DNA of 34,191 bases from JBECKS01 sp964557005. Its GTDB lineage: Bacteria > Pseudomonadota > Gammaproteobacteria > Pseudomonadales > JBECKS01. How positions within the stretch are numbered: position 1 is the stretch's first letter; the number at the start of each line of letters is the position of its first letter. Of the stretch, positions 18,774 through 26,903 are shown one piece after another. Location: NCBI GenBank assembly GCA_964557005.1, contig CAZKYI010000015.1, positions 1-34,191 of the forward strand, written 5' to 3'. The notes beneath the pieces are model-generated. The model was not told where the DNA came from. It saw nothing but the letters and a program-made list of their open reading frames with translations, and did no database searches. The position numbers and the translations under genes are program-made.

Positions 18774-18860
18774 TGGTGCCCAGGAGAGGACTTGAACCTC
18801 CACGGCCGTGAAGCCACTAGCACCTGAAGCTAGCGTGTCTACCAATTTCACCACCTGGGC
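18774..18860 (-). tRNA. tRNA-Leu (CAG)
   Basis: A complete 87-base class II tRNA with encoded CCA. The acceptor stem is GCCCAGG/CCTGGGC. The anticodon loop TTCAGGT is flanked by CTAGC/GCTAG, giving anticodon CAG at 18824-18826 on the complementary strand. A long variable arm and the T-arm GGTTCAAGTCC are present. It lies between parA and the FAD-oxidoreductase gene, on their strand. Confidence 0.97.
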
Positions 18861-18886
18861 AATAGGGGGAAGGGCGCGAGGCGGGC

Positions 18887-18915
18887 ATTTTATACAAGCT
18901 GTTCCTGATGTGAAA
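18887..18915 (-). promoter_or_regulatory. Promoter of tRNA-Leu
   Basis: On the minus strand, TTTCAC (18910-18915), a 17-base gap and TAAAAT (18887-18892, within TATAAAAT) form a sigma-70-type promoter. The next ~18 bases before the tRNA are strongly GC-rich (GCCCGCCTCGCGCCC), the kind of discriminator typical of stringently controlled stable-RNA promoters. That regulation is inferred. Confidence 0.65.
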
Positions 18916-18925
18916 GAGTGAACAA

Positions 18926-19645
18926 TTATTTTTGCTGTTGAATCCATTCTACCAGCGCAGTCCAGCTTTCCTTGTCTTTCTGGTTTTTCTTTCCTTTTAA
19001 TTCGAGAATGCCCAGCCCTTGCTCGAACGCTTGTACATAGGCTTGACTGTCTCTGACGGTTGAAACCAAAGGAATGCCGAGGCGATTGAGAAACAGGCGT
19101 AATTTTCCGTAAGCGGTGGTGTTGGTGCGCGTGCGATTGGCAATAATTGCAATGCGTTTGTTGCTGCGGCGAAAGTGTGGATTGAGCAATACCTTCTGAA
19201 TGAAGCGTGTGGCCGCGTGAATATCGATTGGAGAAGGCTGCACAGGAATCAGAATGGTTTGTGCTTTTTCAATCAACTGGTCTAGTTCCAGTCCATCAAG
19301 GCTGCCTGGCGTATCGTAAATCAACATGCTCACATCTCCAGGTACTGAAAGTTGCTGGCTGCGTGTAATGCCTGTTTCAGCTTTTTTATAGGCAGTGATA
19401 CCAAATATCGGTCTGGATTTTTCACCACGCAGTTTGAGCCAATGTGTGCTGGATGCTTGCGGATCAAAATCCAGTAACGCTGCCTTGTGGCCGATGCTAA
19501 CCAGATAACAGGCCAGATTGGTGGCGATGGTACTTTTTCCACTGCCACCCTTGGCATTGAGAATCAGGATATGATGTTTGGCAAGATTCTGGCGAGTACG
19601 CACACTGGAAGTGTTGGAATCTGTGGCTGGTAAATCTGTGGTCAT
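18926..19645 (-). CDS. ParA-family ATPase (orphan)
   Basis: A 239-aa deviant Walker ATPase. The KGGSGKST P-loop with the signature first Lys is at about residues 33-40, the A' motif is LLDFDPQASST and Walker B is MLIYDTPG. Family members position DNA or protein cargo along the nucleoid or pole. No ParB-like gene or obvious cargo protein is adjacent, so its target is unknown. A ~25-aa Ser/Thr-rich extension precedes the core. No ribosome-binding site is evident before ATG 19645. The weak TATAAT at 19683-19688 (complement) could be its promoter. It ends 65 bases upstream of tRNA-Leu on the same strand. Confidence 0.92.
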   Translation of the reverse strand: MTTDLPATDSNTSSVRTRQNLAKHHILILNAKGGSGKSTIATNLACYLVSIGHKAALLDFDPQASSTHWLKLRGEKSRPIFGITAYKKAETGITRSQQLSVPGDVSMLIYDTPGSLDGLELDQLIEKAQTILIPVQPSPIDIHAATRFIQKVLLNPHFRRSNKRIAIIANRTRTNTTAYGKLRLFLNRLGIPLVSTVRDSQAYVQAFEQGLGILELKGKKNQKDKESWTALVEWIQQQK

Positions 19646-19762
19646 ACTACTGAATGGGGAGTTTATGTGTGGAAAAAGTTTTATTATATTGCTTGAACTT
19701 TAAAAGCTAACTAATTGAAAAGTCAACATTATTGCAAAATCTGGTTTTATCTGGAGCATAGT

Positions 19763-20542
19763 ATGAACAAAGCAGAAAGTGGAAGGGAGCGGTTGGCAGG
19801 AAAAGTGGCGCTGGTGACAGGTGCAGCTCAGGGTTTGGGCAAGGCGATTGCTGAAAAATTTATGTACGAAGGTGCGCAGGTATTTGCCAGCGATATTCAG
19901 CTCGAAGCCCTGCAATTGTGGGCAAAGGATTGGGGTGAGCAGGTGGTGTGCGAGCGGCTCGATGTTACTACTCCTGAAGACTGGCAAGCGGCGATTGCAC
20001 GGTGTGAACAGCATTTTTCAAGGCTCAATATTCTGGTGAACAATGCTGGTGTGGGTGATTTGGGCAATGTGGTGGATATGCCCTTTGATGCCTGGCAGCG
20101 CGTGCATAACATCAACCTCAACAGTGTGTTCCTTGGCTGCAAGTATGCCATTCCACTCATGGAAAAAAGTGGTGGCGGTTCGATTGTGAATATCTCGTCT
20201 ATCGCGGGCATCATTGCTTCTGAAAATTATGCTGCCTATAACTCATCGAAGGCGGCAGTGCGTCATTTGAGTAAATCGGTTGCGCTGTATGGTGCGCGTC
20301 TCGATAACAAAATCCGCTGTAACTCCGTGCATCCAGTCTTTATCGATACCCCCATTCTTGATCCGTTTTCTGCAATTTTCGGCAAGGAAAAAATGCAGGA
20401 AAAATTATCACGACAAATTCCGCTTGGGCGTATTGGTCAGCCCGAAGATGTGGCCAATGGTGTGCTCTATCTCGCCAGTGATGAAGCGGCGATGGTAACG
20501 GGGAGTGAGTTGTTAATTGATGGCGGTATTTCTGCCAGATAA
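19763..20542 (+). CDS. Short-chain dehydrogenase, 3beta/17beta-hydroxysteroid dehydrogenase-like
   Basis: A 259-aa classical SDR. TGAAQGLGKAIA binds the cofactor, with Asp at the end of strand 2 (ASDIQ) favouring NAD. NNAG, SSIAG and the YNSSK catalytic motif are present. The segments NLNSVFLGCKYAI and IRCNSVHPVFIDTPI resemble the Comamonas-type 3beta/17beta-hydroxysteroid dehydrogenase by recall. With kshA and hsaC nearby, oxidation of a steroid hydroxyl is plausible, but the substrate is inferred. ATG 19763 is chosen because GGAG lies 6 bases upstream, although the frame is open from 19715. The acyl-CoA synthetase follows 70 bases later. Confidence 0.9.
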   Translation: MNKAESGRERLAGKVALVTGAAQGLGKAIAEKFMYEGAQVFASDIQLEALQLWAKDWGEQVVCERLDVTTPEDWQAAIARCEQHFSRLNILVNNAGVGDLGNVVDMPFDAWQRVHNINLNSVFLGCKYAIPLMEKSGGGSIVNISSIAGIIASENYAAYNSSKAAVRHLSKSVALYGARLDNKIRCNSVHPVFIDTPILDPFSAIFGKEKMQEKLSRQIPLGRIGQPEDVANGVLYLASDEAAMVTGSELLIDGGISAR

Positions 20543-20612
20543 CTTTAAAAACATTCAATTTGCTGAACCCTGTGGGTATGATGCAAGCAATTAAAATAAG
20601 GAAGGAAAAGTG

Positions 20613-22172
20613 ATGTTACATTTATCTTATCGGGCAAAGCAGCACCCCGAAAAACCCGCCATCATCATGGGCTCTGATGGTTTCAGTGTGAGCTTTAAAA
20701 CACTCGATCAACGTTCCAATCAGGCAGCACATCTGTTTCGTTCGCTGGGTTTGCAGCGAGGCGATCATCTGGCTTTTTTGATGGAAAATCAGGCCTGCTT
20801 TTTTGAAATATGCTGGGCGGCGCAGAAGGCAGGTTTGTATTACACGCCGATTTCCTGGTATCTGAAACCCGATGAAATTGCCTACATTGTGGATAATTGT
20901 GATGCACAGGTGTTTATTACTTCCATCAAACAACTGGAATCTGCCAAAGCCGCCATACCTGCCTGTCACAAGGTAAAACACTGTTATGTAACAGGAGATA
21001 AGCAGGGACAATCCCGAAGCGTTGAGGGTTTTGCCGCGTGGGATGAAGCCATTGCAGAATTTCCAGTCGAGCCGCTTGCGGATCAAAGTGAGGGGCGGGA
21101 GATGTTATATTCCTCCGGCACCACAGGTCGCCCCAAGGGCATCAAGTTTGCCTTGTCAGATGTTAAAGAAGTAGGCGAAGCACCGGAAATTAAAAATTCG
21201 GTCGCCTTGATACAAATACTGGGCATTGATGATCGTGCTACCGCCATGACCACTTCACCTTTATACCATTCCATGCCTTTGGGCACTGCGATGGGTGCGA
21301 TGCGCATGGGTTGCACGGTGGTGATTATGGAAAAATTCGATGCAGAACAGGCGTTAAAGTTAATTGAAAGGTATCAGGTGGCTTACAGCCAATGGGTGCC
21401 GACCATGTTTGTGCGCCTGAGCAAGCTGCCAAAAGAAATAAAACAAAAGTATCAAGTGGACAGCATGCGCATGATGACGCATGGCGCAGCGCCTTGTCCC
21501 ATTGATGTGAAAGAAGAAATGATTCACTGGTTTGGGCCAGTATTGTGGGAGTTTTATTCGGGTTCTGAGCGCAATGGTATTTTTATGATTGGCTCAGATG
21601 ACTGGATGAAGCACAAAGGTTCGGTCGGGCGCTGTGTCGATGCACAAGTGCATATTGTTGATGATGCAACAGGCAAGGAATTACCTGCGGGAGAAATTGG
21701 TTCGATTTATTGTTCCAAGGGCGAAGTGTTTCAGTATCACGGTGATGATCAGAAAACCAGTTCGGTGACTTTAAATGGCAACTGGACCACCATTGGTGAT
21801 GTCGGTTATCTCGATGCGGAAGGCTATTTGTATCTCACCGATCGCAAGAGTTACATGATTATCAGTGGCGGTGTGAATGTGTATCCACAGGAAACGGAAG
21901 ACTGTTTGATTATGCACGAGAAGGTGGCCGATGTTGCCGTGTTTGGTGTGCCTAATGCTGATTTGGGTGAGGAAGTGAAAGCAGTGGTGGAATTGATTGA
22001 TTACACTTTGGCCAGTGCAGAACTTGAGCGCGAGCTGATTGCGTACTGTCAAAGCAAAATCAGCAAAATCAAATGCCCGAAGAGTATTGATTTCGAACAA
22101 CAACTGCCAAGGGAAGATACGGGTAAGTTAAAAAAACGCCTGATTAAAGCGCGTTATTGGAATAATAACTAA
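20613..22172 (+). CDS. Acyl-CoA synthetase (AMP-binding enzyme)
   Basis: A 519-aa adenylate-forming ligase that activates a carboxylic acid with ATP and CoA. The P-loop is YSSGTTGRPKGI and the adenine-site block is FYSGSERNG. The hinge region is GDVGYLDAEGYLYLTDR followed by ISGGVNVYP. The catalytic Lys lies in PREDTGKLKKR near the C-terminus. GGAAGG 7 bases before ATG 20613 favours it over GTG 20610. Substrate unknown; steroid side-chain or seco-acid activation is possible given the neighbours. Lies in line with the SDR and probably shares its transcript. Confidence 0.93.
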   Translation: MLHLSYRAKQHPEKPAIIMGSDGFSVSFKTLDQRSNQAAHLFRSLGLQRGDHLAFLMENQACFFEICWAAQKAGLYYTPISWYLKPDEIAYIVDNCDAQVFITSIKQLESAKAAIPACHKVKHCYVTGDKQGQSRSVEGFAAWDEAIAEFPVEPLADQSEGREMLYSSGTTGRPKGIKFALSDVKEVGEAPEIKNSVALIQILGIDDRATAMTTSPLYHSMPLGTAMGAMRMGCTVVIMEKFDAEQALKLIERYQVAYSQWVPTMFVRLSKLPKEIKQKYQVDSMRMMTHGAAPCPIDVKEEMIHWFGPVLWEFYSGSERNGIFMIGSDDWMKHKGSVGRCVDAQVHIVDDATGKELPAGEIGSIYCSKGEVFQYHGDDQKTSSVTLNGNWTTIGDVGYLDAEGYLYLTDRKSYMIISGGVNVYPQETEDCLIMHEKVADVAVFGVPNADLGEEVKAVVELIDYTLASAELERELIAYCQSKISKIKCPKSIDFEQQLPREDTGKLKKRLIKARYWNNN

Positions 22173-22200
22173 AGCTGGAATAACACATAAGGCGAAATCG

Positions 22201-22842
22201 ATGCTGTATATTGCGCTGGTTGAAGATGATCCGATTGCTGCGAAATTATTGAAGGAATACCTCAATGATGAGGATTTCCAGATTGTTTCGCATTTTGCAT
22301 CGGCGGAAGATGCGCTCGAAATTTTTCCAACTTTGTCCTTGCCAGATGTCGTGTTAATGGATATTAACTTGCCAGGGCTTGATGGTATTGAAGCCACTGC
22401 CTTGTTGAAAAAAGATTATCCCGATCTTGAAATTGTGATGCTCACCGCGCATGAAGATAACGAAAGTATTCTTGCTGCAATCAAGGCAGGCGCATCGGGT
22501 TATTTGTTAAAAGCCTCGCCTCGTCAACAAATTCGACAAGCACTCATTGAAGTGAATCGTGGTGGTTCTTTTTTGTCGGGCAGGGTGGCTCGCAGTATGT
22601 TGAACCAGTTCAAGAAAGTGACTGAAGAACATGCAACCGATTCGGAGCACATGCAAAAACTCACGCGACGTGAGCATGAAATTCTTGAAGGCCTGATTAA
22701 CGGCCAAAGTTACAAGGCAATTTCAACCGAATTGAATATCAGTGTGTTCACGGTGAATAATCACATTCGCAAAATCTACGAAAAACTTCAGGTGAAATCA
22801 CGCGCCGAAGCGGTTGCAAAAGCGACAGGGCATATTGATTAA
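22201..22842 (+). CDS. LuxR/NarL-type response regulator
   Basis: A 213-aa two-component regulator. The receiver domain (about 1-120) has the acidic pair EDD at 8-10, phospho-acceptor Asp54 in LMDINLPGLDG, Thr in LTAHED and Lys in YLLKAS. A short linker leads to a LuxR-type helix-turn-helix (LTRREHEILEGLINGQSYKAISTELNIS, read in parts, then TVNNHIRKIYEKL). It starts 28 bases after the acyl-CoA synthetase. The convergent sensor kinase gene, 4 bases away, is the obvious partner. Confidence 0.95.
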   Translation: MLYIALVEDDPIAAKLLKEYLNDEDFQIVSHFASAEDALEIFPTLSLPDVVLMDINLPGLDGIEATALLKKDYPDLEIVMLTAHEDNESILAAIKAGASGYLLKASPRQQIRQALIEVNRGGSFLSGRVARSMLNQFKKVTEEHATDSEHMQKLTRREHEILEGLINGQSYKAISTELNISVFTVNNHIRKIYEKLQVKSRAEAVAKATGHID

Positions 22843-22846
22843 ACTG

Positions 22847-24700
22847 TTAACTCAGGCTCACTTCAATGCGTGTGCCTTTGCCATGTTTGCTGTCAATATG
22901 AATGGTGGCATGAATTTCCTGACAGCGCTCCACCATGTTGCTAATGCCATGTTGTTCACGATTTTTATCTTTTAAATCGAAGCCCGTGCCATTGTCCTCA
23001 ATGGCAAAAGTAATGTGTTGCGCACATTCCCTTAATGAAAATTTCACTTCGCTGGCTTCACTGTGTTTGAGAATGTTGTTCATACATTCCTGCAATACTT
23101 TCAGCAGATTGAGTGACTGGGTTTGGCTCAGGGTATAACTGTCTTGCTCTTTTTCAATATGGACACTCAGGTTAATGTCCATGTCGTAAAAGGTATCGCG
23201 GTACTTGTCACTGATATAATGAAAAATTTCCAGCCCGCTCAGCTCCGCGCTATCGAGAGAAAAAATCAGATTCCTGATGTCAGACAAACTGTTTCTCAAC
23301 CAACTGTTAAGCTGGGTGATTCTTTGGGAAACCTCGTCGTTGTCATGGCTTTTGTCTTTAATGATTTCAGTGAGCATGAGCGAATTGGTGAGGCTGCCGC
23401 TCACACCATCGTGAATTTCCCGCGACAGTCTTTGCCGTTCTTCGTAGATTTTTTTCTGGGTTTCAATTTCCTGAATGGTTTTATATTTTTCTTCCAGTTC
23501 ATTTCTTACTTTTAACATCTTCAGTTCGAGATTCTGGTTAAGGCTTTCCACTTCATTGAGTGTGCGTACAAATTCGTCCATCAAATACCAGCCAATGAAC
23601 AGGAAGAAAATCGGCATGATGAGATAATTCAAATAAATCGGCAGATTATTTTCTGAAAAAATGATTCCTGTCTGCACTGCCCAATCATGTATACCCAGCG
23701 ATAACAGAATCATTGAGCAAAGCGTGAGTGGTATGGTGCCGCGCAAGCGTCTACTTAACAATGCGGCTACCAGCCTGAGAATGGCATACATGCCAATCAC
23801 CAGATTCAAACTGTAGCTCAATACCACCATACCCTGATATTCATGCAATGGAATGACTGCAAATTTGAACGAAACCAGCGCCACATAGAGCAGAAGTGCA
23901 TACTGTAACCAGCGAGCAGGTTTCTGAATAAAGTGATGCACAAACAAGGTGAAGCTCACCACCCACAGCGCGACGGCACTGTGACAAAACCATTCCCATA
24001 ACTTGGTATTCACAGGGATGTCTGTGGTAATCATATTCAGGGGCAGAATAGACCACGCCAGAATGCTGATCATGAACCAGAAGTATTGCAGCAGATAACG
24101 CCTGCGTAACCAGAAAGTAAACACCAGCAGGGCAAGAATCATCAGCCCCATCAGCATCACCGCAGTAATGGTGACCTGAATAAAATAGAGTTTGTTGTAA
24201 CTTTCCCCTATGAGTGGTTTGGGGCCGATATACACCGTGGATAACTGCCCATAAGCAGGGAAGGATTTCAGGCGAATATCGAGCCTGTTTTCTCCCTCTG
24301 CAAAAAGATGCGCGCTTGCAATAAAGCTGAGTGGCTTGCTCCAGTTGCGCGACATCGGCTCTTCAAAACGTCCGCCATCACCAATGGCTTCACCGTTGAG
24401 AAAAACTGCAACATTCATGTTTACTTTTGGCAACAGAATCGCCAGCGCGTGTTCGGGTTTGTTATCCAGCGTAAAGAAAATGCTGTACCAGCCATTGTCG
24501 CTGTGTTTATAGCGTTCCGGTTCCCATATATCGGGCAGGCTGACTTCGATGCTTGCTTGTGAACGCTCTGGTGGTGTTTCAGATTCGAGAAGAAAAAATT
24601 TCGCGCGTTCAAATTTGTGAATCGATTGTTCCAGATTTAAAGCGCGGGTAGTTGCTGAACACGCCAGCAAAATACCCAGAAGCAGAATTTGCAGATACAA
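22847..24700 (-). CDS. 7TM sensor histidine kinase (DISM-like, HisKA_3)
   Basis: A 617-aa membrane kinase with these parts in order. First, a signal-like N-terminus (QILLLGILLACSATTRA, cleavage either after Ala or lipidation at Cys14). Second, a ~140-aa extracytoplasmic beta-rich domain with WYSIFF and VFLNGEAIGDGG, like 7TMR-DISMED. Third, seven hydrophobic helices between about 170 and 375. Fourth, a coiled coil (380-425). Then HisKA_3 with phospho-acceptor His430 in SREIHDGVSGSLTN, and HATPase with NNILKHSEAS, DNGTGFD and GISNM. The only in-frame start is TTG 24700, since a TGA lies four codons upstream. The CGTCAT-type dispersed repeat sits immediately upstream. Ligand unknown. Confidence 0.93.
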   Translation of the reverse strand: MYLQILLLGILLACSATTRALNLEQSIHKFERAKFFLLESETPPERSQASIEVSLPDIWEPERYKHSDNGWYSIFFTLDNKPEHALAILLPKVNMNVAVFLNGEAIGDGGRFEEPMSRNWSKPLSFIASAHLFAEGENRLDIRLKSFPAYGQLSTVYIGPKPLIGESYNKLYFIQVTITAVMLMGLMILALLVFTFWLRRRYLLQYFWFMISILAWSILPLNMITTDIPVNTKLWEWFCHSAVALWVVSFTLFVHHFIQKPARWLQYALLLYVALVSFKFAVIPLHEYQGMVVLSYSLNLVIGMYAILRLVAALLSRRLRGTIPLTLCSMILLSLGIHDWAVQTGIIFSENNLPIYLNYLIMPIFFLFIGWYLMDEFVRTLNEVESLNQNLELKMLKVRNELEEKYKTIQEIETQKKIYEERQRLSREIHDGVSGSLTNSLMLTEIIKDKSHDNDEVSQRITQLNSWLRNSLSDIRNLIFSLDSAELSGLEIFHYISDKYRDTFYDMDINLSVHIEKEQDSYTLSQTQSLNLLKVLQECMNNILKHSEASEVKFSLRECAQHITFAIEDNGTGFDLKDKNREQHGISNMVERCQEIHATIHIDSKHGKGTRIEVSLS

Positions 24701-24706
24701 CTTACA

Positions 24707-24736
24707 ACGTCATCACGAGCGTAGTCGAGGGATTTC
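24707..24736. repeat. Dispersed intergenic repeat, copy A
   Basis: Reads ACGTCATCACGAGCG, then TAGTCGAGGGATTTC. It shares the layout CGTCAT-GAGCG-GTCGA-(G)GAATCTC-like with copies at 28591-28627 and 30934-31003. It fills nearly the whole gap between the dioxygenase stop and the kinase start. Similar elements are common in many bacterial genomes; family membership is inferred from the three copies here. Confidence 0.5.
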
Positions 24737-25678
24737 CTAACCCGCCCACTGATGTCCCCACTTGGAAGCTTCAGTATTGTGTGTGGTAAGCCAGTCATTT
24801 CCCAACTGTATGCCCTGATGACCAAACTCCAGCGCAAACATGCCAGGGCTGAGCATATAGAAACTCACCATTTCATCGTTAATATGCTCACCGAGCGAAG
24901 ACACAATCATAATGCCGCGTGCTTCGACACGTTTTAAACAGGCATCGACTTCTTCGCGGCTACCTACTTCTGCCATGAGATGCACACACCCGGGTGCTTT
25001 CGATTCAGGGCTGGGTCTGAATTCAGTTTCAGGGCAGGGTGCACCCCAGTTCCACAGCGCCAGACTGTGATGGCGTGCGTTGCAGTGCATAAAATAAATA
25101 ATACCGTGCGCACCATCAGGCCCCAGTTTGGTGATGTCGGAATCCTTGAAACCGAATAGAGTTTTATAAAATTCATGCACGCCTTCAAAATCGGTGGGCG
25201 CATGGAGTACCACATGACCAAGCCCCATATCCGAGCCATTATCGGCAGTGGTAACAAATTTCTTCACCAGACTCGATGAAAACGCCACACCATCATTGGC
25301 TTGAGCACTGCTTTCCCAGTAAAGCTCGAATTGATTACCCGAAGGATCACTCAGGCGTGCCAAACCTGATACACAACGGGCAGCGAGCGTGGCAGCATCG
25401 TTAATTCTTTCATAACGAATGCCTTTGTTATCGAGTTCTGCAAGCCCTGCATTGAAATCACTTTCAGAGCCCAAATTCCAACCTGCAAATAACAGGCGAT
25501 CAAAATCACCCAGGACAATCTGGTAACGAAAGGGGCGCTGATCCATTTTCAAATAGAGCGAACCATTATTTGGTGTGGCGGTAGATTTCATCATGCCGAC
25601 TACATTCACACCGTAGTCTTCCCATTTTGCCAAATCAGATGTTTGAACCACCACGTAGCCCAGATTTTTTACTTGCAT
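24737..25678 (-). CDS. hsaC: Extradiol ring-cleavage dioxygenase, HsaC/TesB-like
   Basis: A 313-aa type I (vicinal oxygen chelate) extradiol dioxygenase with two tandem VOC domains. The N-terminal half is non-catalytic. In the C-terminal half, by alignment in mind to BphC, the Fe(II) ligands are His155 (GLGHVVL), His233 (CVHLMAEV) and Glu284 (FALEFGH). Catalytic His203 or His204 (RHHSLAL) and Tyr274 (SFYMLSPG) are also present. Adjacency to kshA points to meta-cleavage of 3,4-DHSA in steroid degradation; a biphenyl-type substrate is the alternative. The ribosome-binding site AGGGGA precedes the ATG. It is 31 bases downstream of kshA. Confidence 0.88.
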   Translation of the reverse strand: MQVKNLGYVVVQTSDLAKWEDYGVNVVGMMKSTATPNNGSLYLKMDQRPFRYQIVLGDFDRLLFAGWNLGSESDFNAGLAELDNKGIRYERINDAATLAARCVSGLARLSDPSGNQFELYWESSAQANDGVAFSSSLVKKFVTTADNGSDMGLGHVVLHAPTDFEGVHEFYKTLFGFKDSDITKLGPDGAHGIIYFMHCNARHHSLALWNWGAPCPETEFRPSPESKAPGCVHLMAEVGSREEVDACLKRVEARGIMIVSSLGEHINDEMVSFYMLSPGMFALEFGHQGIQLGNDWLTTHNTEASKWGHQWAG

Positions 25679-25709
25679 GTGTTTTCCCCTTTAAGCATTC
25701 CGATTGGTT

Positions 25710-26747
25710 TTAGTGATTTCCAACTTCGTAAGTTTTTTCTTCGTCCCATTGTGTGCCTACGGCGCTGCGATCCTGATAAAACTGCTTGTACCATTGACGT
25801 AATTTGTTCACAGGGCCATCACCATCACATAACACGGGATTATCCACGCGGGTTTTGGTATGCCAGATATCGACATCTTCATAAAAAGATTTGCGACTCG
25901 CTTCAACATAGCCATCGACCATTGCCTTGCAATCGGCTTCAGTCATGCCTGGAAATTTTTTAACCATCACACCAAAACGCAAATCAAACGATTCTGTGCC
26001 AGTTGGAATGTGTGTTACCAGCAAGCGCGATTCCACTGGAATGCCTTGCATCATGCCCGTCATATAAGTGTGCATGTAGGCGGGGCCTTCGTAGATGGCG
26101 ATGGAAGTCAGCTCGCCATCTTCCGCCAGATTTTCACTGGACGCTTTCAGCACCTGTGTATAGGTGTGGCCTTTAACAATGTTTTTGAAATCCTTGACTG
26201 GCGCTTTATGCACAGGGCCAAAGTGCGCCATGTCCGCCATGTTATCGACCAGCTCACGACAGTTGGTGTTAATCTGAATCAGCTCAATCGCCCAGTCACT
26301 CCAGTCATCGGAGTAGGCATCTTCAATGCGTTGTGGATGCTGTTCAGGAATCGGGTCGCCGCCTTCGGGATCGTGCCAGATAAAGCACAGATTATTCATT
26401 TCAGTCGTAGGCCATGCTCTTGTTACAGCCTTGTCGGGAATGCGTTTGGCATACGGAATATCATCACACACACCGTCTGCACCCCAACGCCATGAGTGGA
26501 AAGGGCAGCGAATGGAATTGCCTTCCACACAGCCCAGACTCAAATCGGCACCCATGTGCGGACAGTAGGCATCAAGCGCATGCAGCTCACCATCTTCACC
26601 ACGGTAAACCACGATTTTGGTACCAAAATAATTCAGCGCGACGGGCTTGTTGGTGTAGTCCGAAGAAGCACCAATCATATGCCAACCGCGCGCATAACGG
26701 GCTTCAATTTCAGCAGCTTCAATTTTATGAGGAATGGGTTTGGACAT
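25710..26747 (-). CDS. kshA: 3-ketosteroid 9alpha-hydroxylase, oxygenase component
   Basis: A 345-aa Rieske non-heme iron oxygenase. It 9alpha-hydroxylates 3-ketosteroids, and the resulting 1,4-diene products break open spontaneously to 9,10-secosteroids. The Rieske cluster ligands are Cys62, His64, Cys81 and His84 (CPH-x16-CPFH). The mononuclear iron site includes His175 and His180 in VDNMADMAHFGPVH. The tail (KTRVDNPVLCDGDGPVNKLRQWYKQFYQD) reads like KshA across its length. GGAG 8 bases before the ATG supports the start. The reductase partner KshB is not in this window. It forms a two-gene unit with the hsaC-like gene. Confidence 0.93.
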   Translation of the reverse strand: MSKPIPHKIEAAEIEARYARGWHMIGASSDYTNKPVALNYFGTKIVVYRGEDGELHALDAYCPHMGADLSLGCVEGNSIRCPFHSWRWGADGVCDDIPYAKRIPDKAVTRAWPTTEMNNLCFIWHDPEGGDPIPEQHPQRIEDAYSDDWSDWAIELIQINTNCRELVDNMADMAHFGPVHKAPVKDFKNIVKGHTYTQVLKASSENLAEDGELTSIAIYEGPAYMHTYMTGMMQGIPVESRLLVTHIPTGTESFDLRFGVMVKKFPGMTEADCKAMVDGYVEASRKSFYEDVDIWHTKTRVDNPVLCDGDGPVNKLRQWYKQFYQDRSAVGTQWDEEKTYEVGNH

Positions 26748-26853
26748 AGCGCCTGCTCCTTTTTAAATGAGTGATTGAGCTTGAATCTCAAGTGTGAAGC
26801 AGTGTGTCACAGGGTATGGGGGGCATCATCGTCCATATGAGTGAACGGTTTTA

Positions 26854-26903
26854 TTATGAATCTGTATTGACGTAATCATCAATATAGATTCATAATTCCG
26901 CTA
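26854..26903 (+). promoter_or_regulatory. Operator and promoter of the AbiE-like operon; probable leaderless start
   Basis: A near-perfect inverted repeat has left arm TTATGAATCTgTATTGA at 26854-26870 and right arm TCAATAtAGATTCATAA at 26879-26895, with one mismatch and an 8-base centre. TTGACG (26867-26872) and CATAAT (26891-26896), 18 bases apart, form a promoter buried in the repeat. Transcription would start about 7 bases later, at the ATG at 26903, and no Shine-Dalgarno sequence precedes that ATG. A leaderless mRNA repressed by a protein bound to the repeat is inferred. Confidence 0.7.

Noticed and set aside
18774..18860. tRNA-Leu as an integration site of a genomic island
   Set aside because: No integrase gene or duplicated tRNA 3' end is visible; the flanking genes look native.
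20622..21086. A 154-codon frame antisense to the acyl-CoA synthetase
   Set aside because: Lies fully within a conserved coding gene and shows no domain.
25860..26495. A 211-codon open frame antisense to kshA
   Set aside because: Entirely inside the clearly coding kshA on the other strand, with no recognisable protein; a shadow frame.
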